The notes under the pieces were generated by a model. The model ran no database searches. It saw only the letters and a list, made by a program, of their open reading frames with translations, and was not told where the DNA came from. A DNA stretch of 64,000 bases, from the NCBI GenBank assembly GCA_026874595.1, contig CM049317.1, positions 12,034,382-12,098,381 of the forward strand, in the 5' to 3' direction. The stretch's first letter is position 1, and the number at the start of each line of letters is the position of its first letter. Below, piece by piece: positions 37,331-49,343 of this stretch. This DNA is from Sipunculus nudus (taxonomy: Eukaryota > Annelida > Sipuncula > Golfingiida > Sipunculidae). The translations under genes were made by a program, and so were the position numbers.

Positions 37331-40300
37331 GTATGAACAGTTGACAGCTGGGCACAAAATACTTACTGAATAAATGGAAATCCGTTAAACTCTCAGCATT
37401 GAAAACAATAAGTAGTCAAGCTAACTAGTGGAATGTTTCTTATGACCAGTGCATACTTTAACCCTGTGTTGAACATTAAAAGGTCCTGTATTGTTTAGAT
37501 TTAGGTAAAAACATAAGATGTAGATATCATGATGAGGTATATGAAGAAGTTCCAGAACAATGCATAACTTAGACGAGACCTAACTAGGAAAGAAACAGGA
37601 GGAACGTTAGTTAATATTATACATAATGTAATTGTGTAGAGAACATTTAAAAGAACCTGGCGTCTTCATATAGGTATAGTTTCCTCTAAGCACAGCCGTG
37701 AAGTACAAACAATACCTTTTTTGATTTTGAAACCCTGACTTTAAAGAAATAATGAAACGGTTAATATATTATGTTTTACGTGTGTTGCAGGCAGACTCAG
37801 AAGAGCCTTCTCGTCAAGTGTGCCTGGTTACGACTGAAACTGCGAAATTGTTCGGCGGTATGAAGCTCAATAAACAGGTAATGGGGAAATGATAACATGA
37901 ACATTTGAAGATACGGCACAAAGATAACCTGAATTTAATCATATTCTGTTTTGAAAACACTGTTCTATGGTGAAGACAAGAATATACTTTTATATGCATA
38001 AATGTGGCAAAGTATCTGTAGATTGCTTTCATATGAAGGTATATGTTTCACACCTGAACAGACTGAGTCAAAAGGAAAGTGCGGTTACCCGTGCCCTGTT
38101 AAGGTGGTCCCTACAACATGGCCTGAAAAGCACAAATTAGATGAACATATCGAAGACCAGGTAACATTTGATAATATATACTTTAAAATATGAGAATTAC
38201 ACAAACACGAAATGTAAATATCAACTGTTCTAGACGTCTTAAATGGCACTAATTTACAAGTGTAGAAAATAACAATTCCATCGGTTAACCCCGACATTAA
38301 TTTTGTCGAAAAGAAAATTGTTCTCTAGTCATCCTAGATCAGTAGTTATAATCACGTTTGATACCGGAAACTGTTTAAAGATGTGCGGCAGATGTAATAC
38401 CCTTTTTTGTCTTAAATCCTTTAACATGGAATAAGCATGATAAATTATCTGACGACCAGTTACAGGTTACGATAAAAGTATGAACGTTTCACCACATTGG
38501 ACACTAAATCATTGTAAAGCTCATTTTCTATTAAATCACTTTATTAATACGTGAACAGCAGTACATGTTTATAGGTACTTGTCCATTTGACACGTCTATT
38601 TTCATGTCTTTTCATGTCAAGAATGATCAAACGAAATTGATGTCCCCTGGCATTGCTGCAGAAACGATATCAGATACGGTAATTACTTACACATATAAGG
38701 ATAAAATAACACATGGACTGATTTTATGAAACGTATATATTTCCTTTACATATTAAGGCAATCAGCTTACAGTTGAAGACGGTTACAAAACCATTGATTG
38801 ACATAACCCTCGTATTGATAATATACACAATAACGGTATATAACATTAGTAAAACGTAAACAAAAGGTTTTGTGAAGATTGTCATGCATCAAGCTGCTGA
38901 GAATTGTTCCCTGAATATACTTTTCAGTAAAACCATGAAATCATATATCTGTTGATAATTTTGTTTGTTATTCCTGATCTGATAACCATATGTAGATGTA
39001 TATTATTTATAACACAAAAAAAACCCTTTATACCTACAAGATTAAGAGCTCTGGAAAATCTTTTGCTTTGCTCTGGTGAGTAAAAATCAGGAGACATTTC
39101 TTCTGACCCAGCCTGTAAAGAAACTACGGTTTTACTGAACAGTTATCAATCAATTAGGTTATCATTCAGGATAAGTTCTTCCCTAACATGAAATAAAAAA
39201 GGCATCTTTAGAATAGCTACCGCACAGGGTTACCATTTGAATTTTTTTATGACACGGCACATAGGAACCCCGTTAGTACGATGAGTGGCCATAAAACAGC
39301 ATATTCCCAATTCACGTTGAAATTCTACCTGAACATAAAATGTAGATGAGATGTTATTCCTTTCCTATCAAAGGAGAGAGATAAGTTTTATATATATGTT
39401 CGGCCGGAATCGAAAGGAACCTTTTCCGAATCGCTTCCAATTCAGCCTGAGAAAAGGAAACGGCCCTCCGGTAGTAACCTTGACAAAGAGGTTTTGTATG
39501 AGGTAATGACATAAACATATGGCGATACGGCGAAAGATTAACTGAATTAAAGTAAATACCTCTATGTACTAGCAAAGGCAATACATTTATGTGTTAAATC
39601 GGAAAAGGTATTTGTTCACACCTTAACAATGGGGGTGCCTATTGTCCCATCTCTAGTAATTCAGGAGAAATGCAATTAGCTCGATGACTTTCTGCAGTTT
39701 TTGATATACCTAACCTTAACTGTTTCGCGTTATACCTATTATCACAAATACCAAAATGACCAATGAACAACAGCTAACGATCCCAATTCCGGCAAACTCA
39801 TGTAAACATTAGTCCATACAAAGTTTTAAGTAATGAGAAAATCTTAAACACTTTTGCTCTTTTTTAATTAAAATGCCATAGCCTGGAACTGTAAAATTAT
39901 ATGTTGTATCAGGGTATCTTGAGCGCAAATGCGATCCGTTGCACTGTAGTGTCTGCCAAATCTCCCTTGCGTGACTCGTGCGACCTCCGCCGCCGGTGAT
40001 CTCTGCCGTGACAGCCGTACCTCGCCCGTCTCATTCACAGCTTTCTTTCCAGATGTACCTCACCCACATGTCACATTAGAGCGCCATCTCTCGACCCTTA
40101 GTTCTTGGGGAAACACCTGTGTTGACTATAGGGTTCTCTGGTGCTATCCAGTCAACCTCGACCATATCCAGCGGTTTTCGCTATAGCATCGGCTCTCGGA
40201 CCCTGGAGCAGAAACTATGCGCCCTGGGCTACTCAACCCCTCAGAATTTGATACCAGCAATGCTTAAGAGCTACTAGAAAAAAGTACACACACACAAACT

Positions 40301-42047
40301 CTGGGGACACACAGATAAAAATTGCAGTGGTGGTCTACCGCTTAGAGAGTTCCCTATTCTGAAAACGTTACATCATATGCATGGGATATTGCATAACGGC
40401 TCAAATTAAAATTAGCTTTGCACCAACTGTATCTGTAGAATTCATGTTGACAAATAGAAAAAAGGTAACTGAAGGAGTTTTGTTGCATATCCGTGGAAGA
40501 AGAATGATCACTAGATACAAAACGCCATTTGCAAAACTGGGGTTCCTCTGACTTGCTGTCAGATGTCTTTATCTGGCGTGTTTGGATTTTCGAGGGATTC
40601 CAAATGTTCTAAACACGTGGATATAATCAAAAGGAATAACCTGTTATTGTATGATTGGTGTTTTCTGAGATATGTTTCAATAAACTTTCAAGCGGTTATC
40701 TTTGGGTTATAAACGTTTGATATCCGAATAAGGCCCTTTAAAGTTACATATTCGGAAAATGTCAACCGGTGCTTTGGACGCCAAACGCACTTACAGCGGT
40801 AATATTCACAGTCTCTGTGATGCTCTCGGTATTATGCTTACAGACATTGTACTTGTATCATATTTACATGTGCTGGGCTTTGGCAACAGTTGTCGGACTG
40901 TGACAGCCTCCGATATCACTGTCCACTAAACTTCTATGCTGAATTCTACTTTGCACTATGTTTTCCCCTAAAGCTGTCCTACAACAATCTACAAATACTT
41001 CTACTGTGCACTGGCTTGTAAAAATAGCCAGGTAATCCGAACATTCTTTTCTGTATGATATGAACTAGAATACATATATGCGACAAGACACAATTAGCCA
41101 AGAAAACAGCTTATTCTTGTATATGGAAGGGTCCATAATATAAAGAATGAAGACCGTGACTAAAATAATGTTCAGATATTGCTTATAAAAAGCACATTGA
41201 TCTATATTCGGAATAATAATATTAGAATATGAGACAAGGAATACTAGCTAATTTACGTTTTGATGTTACTTCAGTTGTTTCTACCCGAGGAGACAATAAA
41301 GAGACTGGAAGTTACACATTATGCCAAGGCGACAGAGGAGATAGAGGCTGTTGCACTTGAACAGGTATGTTTTGAAGGATTCATAGGAGATAAGGTCAAT
41401 CCTTGATTAACTCAGGGAAACCTTCTGTGTGACGCTACTGCTTTTTGCATTTTTTATTTTCAACCAACCTTTTTATACAGGACCCCTTGGTAATTATCAT
41501 CTGAATTTATGATGGATATCATAAGTCGTTTTCAGATGTCACAGCTTTCAATCCAACCGTACTCAAGGGTCAACTTTGTAACTGGCCCGCTTTTCCTAAA
41601 CGTTCTAAAGATAAAGTTGATGAGGGTAAGGATAAGAGATCTTAAAGTATAAAATATATTGTAGGTTCCATGTTTGTTACCAAACAAGCCTTTAAGCCAA
41701 ACTATCTGTTAATTACTTGACATGTGTATAATGCTCGCAGATAATATTTTATTGAGTTATCCAGGAAGTTATCCATATTGTTGAAATGTGCGTTCATACC
41801 TGTTAGCTGGGGAATGAACGCATAATTGTCATCCTCGAAACAACTATATTTTATCAATATACGTGTTGCTGTAACGTCTTACAGAGTGTAAAGAAGGAGA
41901 AAACAATCGTTTATGCGGAACCCGAATGCAAAATAGATCCACAATTACTAGTCACTTCAAGAGAGTGCTGCCACGTTCGGGTTGAAAAGGTACCTTTGGA
42001 AGCACTATGTTGCTTTTCAATTATTACGGCTGTTTTTCATTTCCAAT

Positions 42048-42126
<79 letters not shown>

Positions 42127-44321
42127 TTAAATAAACATGTATGCGTCAACAAAATACATTAATTTCAAAGAAGTTTTATTTGAAAATTTTTATTAATGTT
42201 CCTAGACAATAAAATACATCTACTGTAAATCCTGGTCTACAGGGTTTCCTTGTATATGAAATGGTACACATGGTGAATGAAGGCCGTGACTGCAATAACG
42301 TTCAGAAATTAATAAAAAAAAAACATATTGACCTTTCCTCTGGGAATAATAATACTATAAAAAGAATACCAACTTAATTTACATTACATATGCTGCTTTA
42401 GCTGATTGTACCCGATGAGAAAATAAAGTCATTGGGAATTACGCATTTGGCCAAAGCGACGGAGGAGGAGCCTGTTGCACTTAAACAGGTATGTTTTGCC
42501 GTAGTTATTGCAGATGAAGTTAATCATTGACCATATCTGAGTAAACATCTTGGTCAATTGTAATGAACCTTCTGCGTAGCACTGCTGGGTTTTTTCTTCC
42601 TTTTTTTTTAGTTTGCAAATTTATATAGGGCCTCTTGGTAATTGGGTGTCATCTGAATAAAGGACAGGTATATCTTGTTTTCCGCTGTCACAGTTTTAGG
42701 TCCAGCCGCACTCAAAGGTCAACTATGTAACTAGTCCCATTTTCCCAGACGGTTTTAAAATAAAATTGATGTTTTTAAGTAAAAGAGCTCTTAAAGAATA
42801 AAACATATTCCAGGCTCAATATTTTTAATTAACAAACCATCATTTAACACAAACTAGTGTAATTTGATATAACTTGTGATGTGTGCAACGTTCCGAGATA
42901 AGGTCTATCATGTATCATTTGTTGTTGGCGCTTATGGGCGCTCGAATAACACCGTATATATTTCAAACAAAGAACTTTTGTTGCCGTCCGTTGCACTGCT
43001 AAAGGGATCACGCGATATACGTGATGTGATAATTTTGTATCTCATTCATTAATCACATTTTCAGAAACAATATTGTTTATTACAATTAAGTTGTCAAGTA
43101 TATTTTAAATATTTTTTTTTGTGTTCATACGTATGGTAGCCTGGGAATGAATTAGTCACTGCCATTATCAAAACAACTACCTATGAACATTACTCGCGTG
43201 ATGCTGTAACTTCTTACAGAGTGAAACGGTAGAAAAAAATAATTGTTACTGAGGAATTTGAATGTAAAATAGATCCAGAAATCTTGGTTGCTTCAAAAGA
43301 ATGCTCCCACATTTCGGTTGAAGAGGTTCATTTAGGCAACTTTACATTATTAATGACTTATAACTGGCGTTTGTCAATGGTAGTATTTTTTATCTTAATA
43401 CCAATGTTTTTATTTACATGATATATTAATTTAAAAGAATTATTGTTGGAGTATTTTGTTTAATGTTCCTAGACGATATAAACACATATCCTACAAAACA
43501 AGGTCCAAAAAAACTTGAGTATAATAATGTACACTAAACATTGAATGCATTGTAGTGATCCACCTGTATGGTGGTGTTGCTTTATGGATTACAACGACCC
43601 ATTTATATCAGTTCTATGATAACTCAATACCATATGAAATTATGATGAATATAAATCGTTTTCAGATGTCACAGTTTAATGTTATATGAATCTGTGATGG
43701 GTATATCTGGTTTTCAGATGTCAAAGCTGTTAACCCAACCGCACTCAAGGGTCAACTTTGTAAGTGGCTGCCTTTTCCTAGACGGTTTCAAGATAAACAT
43801 GGTGGAGGTAACTAGAAGAGATATTAAAGCATGAAATGTAATCCAGGTTTAACGGGTGTTAACAAGTCGTTCTTAAACTCAATCTGGTGAATTTTTTGTA
43901 TGGAGATGTAACGTTCGCAGATAATGCCTACTAAGGGACCCAGTATGATTTAAAACTTTTGTGAATGTCTATGCAAACGTGGTCACTAAGGAATGATCCT
44001 AACAGTGCTATCCTCGAAACAACTGTCTTTTAAAAATACACGTGCTGCTCTAACCTCTTACAGAGTGTCAAGGAAGAGACAATAATCTGTACTGTGGTAC
44101 CTGAATGCAAAATATATCCACAGTTACTGATCAGAGAATGCTGCCACATTGGACTTGAAAAGGTAGGCTTACCTAGCAGCAGCAATAGATTGCTTCTGAA
44201 TTAAAGCAGCCGTTTGTCATGTTATTTCGAGGATTAGTACACGTTAATAAACATTAATGTATCAATATTATTCATTAAAATGAAAGGAATATAACCGGTG
44301 AATTTTGTTTTCTATTCCTAG

Positions 44322-44363
<42 letters not shown>

Positions 44364-46075
44364 AAAATGCTTGGTCTACAGGATTTCATTGTATATGGAA
44401 TGGTACATTACATATAAAAAACCATAGCTTTGACAGATACAAGTTTCAGAGATTGCCCCAAAACAGATTAACCTATATGTAAGTTTCATTTGACTTATGC
44501 TGTGTAATTAAAGGAATACAAGTTCAGTTAACTGAGGTATGCTGTTTCAGTTAATTGTACCCGTGGAGACGATACAAACAGTGGAAATTATACATTATGC
44601 CAAAGCGACGGAGGAGAAAGAGCCCATTGAACTTGAACAGGTAAGATTTGAATTAGTTATGGAACATAGTTTAATCATTTGATCATATTTAGGTAAACTT
44701 CATGATAAAATATAATGACCCTTCTCCGCGGCGCTGCTGCTGCTGCTTTTACCATTTTTTAGTTTTACCATTTTTTTAGTTTTACAATCAACCCTTTTGT
44801 GTACGTCTCTTTTGTAATTGAATGTCATATGAATCTATGGTAGGTACATGATTTTCAGCTGTCACAGTTCTTGATCCAACCGCTATCAAGGGTCAACTTT
44901 GTAACTGGCTGCCTTTTCCTCGATGGTTCAATGATAAAGTTGATGGAGGTAAGAAGTAGTGATATTTAAAGAATGGAATATATTCCATGTAAACTGTTTG
45001 CAAACAAACTGTCTTTTAACTGAAACTGTTGACTTATGGTATTGAGATGAAACGTTCGCAGATAATGTCTATAAATATATCCGGTCTGTGTTCCACTTCT
45101 TGTGATTGTGCGTTCAAACGAGATAACGGAAGAATTAACCCTAGATTGCCATACTCGAAACAACTGTCTCTTGAAAATACCCGTGCTGCTCTATCGCCTT
45201 ACAGAGTGTAAAAGACAAGAAAACAGTCGTTACTACGGAACCGGAATGCAAAATAGATCCACAATTACTAGTCGCATCGAGAGAACACTGCCACGTTCGG
45301 CTTGAAAAGGTATCTTAGAGCAGCAATAGCTTGCTTTCGAATGAAAACAGCTGTGTATCATTTCAAACATTAGCATATATTAATACATAAGACTGAATCA
45401 ACATGATATATTAATCTGAAAGGAATATTATTGAGAAATTCTTGTCAATGTTCTTAGACAATGTAAACATATTTACTTTAAAGCCTGGTCTCATGGGCTT
45501 CCTTGTATTTGAAATGAAACATAACATAAATAATTAAGACCTTGACTGAAGTAATTTTTAATTTTTTCAGAGATTATTTAAAATTGTTTTGACCTATTCT
45601 GAGGTATAACAATAATAAAATGTGTGATATAAAGGAATACTAGCTAATTAACCTTACATATGCTACTTTAGTTGATTGTATCAGAGGAGACAATAAAGAC
45701 AGTGGAAATTATACATTTTGCCAATGCGATGGAGCAGAAAGAGCCTGTTGCACTGGAACGGGTAGGTTTTGAATTGTTTTTTTTCAAATAAGGTTAATCG
45801 TGTGATTATGTTTAAGGACACATCTTGATCAACTGACATGAACTTTTTGCTTGGTGCTGCTGAATTTTGCATTTTTGGTTTACAACCAACCCATTTATAT
45901 AGGCCCTTATGGTATTTGAATGTCAAAAGGATATATGATGAGTATATCTCGTTTTCAGATGTCCCAGGTGTTAGTCCAACCGCACTCAAAGGTTAACTTT
46001 GTAACTGGTCCCTTATCAATATTATTCATTAAAATGAAAGGAATATAACTGTTGAATTTTGTTTTCTATTCCTAG

Positions 46076-46135
<60 letters not shown>

Positions 46136-49100
46136 TGCTTGGTCTACAGGATTTCATTGTATATGGAATGGTACATTACAACCATAGCTTTGACAGATAC
46201 AAGTTTCAGAGATTGCCCCTAAACAGATTAACCTATATGTAAGTTTCATTTGACTTATGCTGTGTAATTAAAGGAATACAAGTTCAGTTAACTGAGGTAT
46301 GCTGTTTCAGTTAATTGTACCCGTGGAGACGATACAAACAGTGGAAATTATACATTATGCCAAAGCGACGGAGGAGAAAGAGCCAATTGAACTTGAACAG
46401 GTAAGATTTGAATTAGTTATGGAACATAGTTTAATCATTTGATCATATTTAGGTAAACTTCATGATAAAATATAATGACCCTTCTCCGCGGCGCTGCTGC
46501 TGCTGTTTTTACCATTTTTTTAGTTTTACCATTTTTTTAGGTTTACAATCAACCCTTTTGTGTACGTCTCTTTAGTAATTGAATGTCATATGAATCTATG
46601 GTGGGTACATGATTTTCAGCTGTCACAGTTCTTGATCCAACCGCTATCAAGGGTCAACTTTGTAACTGGCTGCCTTTTCCTCGATGGTTCAATGATAAAG
46701 TTGATGGAGGTAAGAAGTAGTGATATTTAAAGAATGGAATATATTCCATGTAAACTGTTTGCAAACAAACTGTCTTTTAACTGAAACTGTTGACTTATGG
46801 TATTGAGATGAAACGTTCGCAGATAATGTCTATAAATATATCCGGTATGTGTTCCACTTCTTGTGATTGTGCGTTCAAACGAGATAACGGAAGAATTAAC
46901 CCTACATTGCCATACTCGAAACAACTGTCTTTTGAAAATACCCGTGCTGCTCTATCCTCTTACAGAGTGTAAAAGACAAGAAAACAGTCGTTACTACGGA
47001 ACCGGAATGCAAAATAGATCCACAATTACTAGTCGCATCGAGAGAACACTGCCACGTTCGGCTTGAAAAGGTATCTTAGAGCAGCAATAGCTTGCTTTCG
47101 AATAAAAACAGCTGTGTATCATTTCAAACATTAGCATATATTAATACATAAGACTGAATCAACATGATATATTAATCTGAAAGGAATATTATTGAGAAAT
47201 TCTTCTCAATGTTCTTAGACAATGTAAACATATTTACTTTAAAGCCTGGTCTCATGGGCTTCCTTGTATTTGAAATGAAACATAACATAAATAATTAAGA
47301 CCTTGACTGGAGTAATTTTTAATTTTTTCAGAGATTATTTAAAATTGTTTTGACCTATTCTGAGGTATAACAATAATAAAATGTGTGATATAAAGGAATA
47401 CTAGCTAATTAACCTTACATATGCTACTTTAGTTGATTGTATCAGAGGAGACAATAAAGACAGTGGAAATTATACATTTTGCCAATGCGATGGAGCAGAA
47501 AGAGCCTGTTGCACTGGAACGGGTAGGTTTTGAATTGGTTATTTTCAAATAAGGTTAATCGTGTAATCATGTTTAAGGACACATCTTGATCAACTGACAT
47601 GAACTTTTTGCTTGGTGCTGCTGAATTTTGCATTTTTGGTTTACAACCAACCCATTTATATAGGCCCTTATGGTATTCGAATGTCATAAGGATATATGAT
47701 GAGTATATCTCGTTTTCAGATGTCCCAGGTGTTAGTCCAACCGCACTCAAAGGTTAACTTTGGAACTGGTCCCTTTCTCCTAGACCAATTTATGATAAAA
47801 TTGATGGAGGTAAGTAGGCGACATCTTAAAGATTAAAATAAATTTAAGGTTTAATGCTTGTTAACGCAAACTAGTGTTTTAAGTAACTTGAGATGTGTGT
47901 AAGTTTTCAAGATACTGTTTATTAAGTTTCCCGCTACGTTTACCATATTTTGCGAATATGCGTGGATACTTATGGAAGCTGGGGAGTTATTGTGATAATT
48001 AAAACAACTGTCTTTAAACAAAACTGTTACTATAACTTCTTACAGAGAGCGAAGGTACAGAAATCAATTATTATAGTGGAACCTGAATGCAAAATAGATC
48101 CACAATTACTAGTCGCTTCACGAGAATGCTGCCACATTCGGTTTGAAAAGGTTTGAAAAGAGTATAAATATATTGTATTAAAATTGTCACATCCGTTATT
48201 CATTTCCAGCTTTAAAAAAATGTTATTTAACCTGAATGTGTCACAAATGAAAAGTAATGTGAAAGGAAAGTTATTGGAGTATTTTGTTTAATGTTTCAAT
48301 GTATAATTATATATACATCTGCTATCAAATGAGGTCTACATAATTATCTTCTACATAGAATTACAAAAAAACATAATATTACAAAACGTATTTACATGTA
48401 ATGGTTAGATTAAAGATGGTTTGATAAAAGAAATTCCAGCTAACTTTCCGTTACGTATTCTAATTTAGTTGTTTGTACCAGGGGAGATAATAAAGCCAGT
48501 GGAAATTATACATTTTGCAAAAGCGACAAAAGAGGAGGTGTCTATTGAACTCAATCAGGTATATTTTAAAATAGCCGTGCAAGATAAGAAAAAAACCGAT
48601 TGACCATATTTCAGTAAATGTCTAAATTAACTGTGCTAAAGCTATACTGCCTTATTAAGTAAATTTAAATTTTATAAAGGAAACACCATCTACATTTACG
48701 TTACGTATCTTGTTTTAGTCATTTGTGTTCGACATACTACAAAAATAGTATTGGTAAAGAAGGGAATACATATAATTCTGTTGAACTCAAATGCAATATT
48801 GAACCATAAATACTATAGAAAAGAAAGTTATTAAAATCCCTCATGTTCGTGAATTAATCAGCGTAACATATTTTTTACGATATAAATTAATCCAAAATTC
48901 AATAATAATTATAATCATTACCGTAAATTATAATTATAAAATGCTGGAGTCATATACACGTGAATACTCTTCTGTGCTTATTTTATATCCCCACTAGCGT
49001 ACACACTTAAAGACTGCTTTAGACATTTGTATCTCTGAAACCAATATAAACCTCCGTGTATATATTAACAGGCTCGTGAAAATGAGAGGATCATTGTACT

Positions 49101-49272
49101 ATCGGGAGTAAACCAGGCTGAGATATTGCCAAGAGAACGTGAAATACAATATTTCAGAAAGGTAATTTAAATTTGTCAGTGTGCACAGATTGTTTACGAA
49201 ATAAACGTAGGGATGATACATTACGTTCAAAAGATTCAGAGCATGCAGCATATTATTGCAAAGAATACACAA

Positions 49273-49343
<71 letters not shown>

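Larger units (their letters stand above)
21403..39502 (+). repeat. R-exon tandem array (about 28 units, about 20 open)
   Basis: The unit is a 99-nt exon (33 codons) with consensus VESNRSTRDPSPVRPEQ, then RKWPSTGSLDKQVVDK, inside a ~366-base repeat that includes the intron. Open exons: 21902-21994, 26374-26472, 26937-27035, 27065-27157, 28590-28688, 29006-29104, 29591-29689, 29958-30056, 30321-30419, 30687-30785, 31053-31151, 31420-31518, 31786-31884, 32152-32250, 32519-32617, 32886-32984, 33253-33351, 37791-37877, 38062-38160, 39386-39502. Most variation is single-base. Lengths stay multiples of three in open copies, while dead copies carry stops or indels, which argues that the exons are coding. 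Residues are basic, Ser/Pro-rich and without cysteine in most copies. Confidence 0.75.
44260..47773 (+). repeat. 1.76-kb tandem duplication within the exon array
   Basis: 44260-46014 is repeated as 46015-47773 at an offset of 1754-1761 bases; the shift comes from the (AT)n length and small indels. Exons A, C, B, A are carried in both copies with only a few differences. The junction cuts the C exon at 45959, which continues after 'ggtccctt' into 'atcaatatt', the start of the unit. The intact partner is 47720-47809. Confidence 0.9.
41275..48558 (+). repeat. A-C-B triplet exon array
   Basis: Three different phase-0 exons alternate. A: 41275-41364, 42402-42488, 44551-44640, 45672-45761, 46311-46400, 47433-47522, 48469-48558. 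C: 41536-41625, 43718-43807, 44859-44948, 46620-46709, 47720-47809. B: 41885-41989, 44064-44162, 45205-45309, 46966-47070, 48046-48150. A reads like LIVPVETIQTVEIIHYAKA then an acidic TEE end. C reads like LSQFLIQPLSRVNFVTGCLF. B reads like EPECKIDPQLLVASREC then CHVRLEK, with three conserved cysteines. Donors and acceptors are good. Period A to A is about 1.12 kb. Confidence 0.7.

Noticed and set aside
21403..39502. CRISPR-like or plain satellite interpretation of the 366-base repeats
   Set aside because: Units contain open phase-0 exons with splice signals and are far longer than CRISPR repeats; the genome is eukaryotic.
45681..47750. Two near-identical minus-strand 102-codon frames (45681-45989 and 47442-47750)
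   Set aside because: They run across A exon, intron and C exon in antisense; similarity comes from the 1.76-kb duplication.
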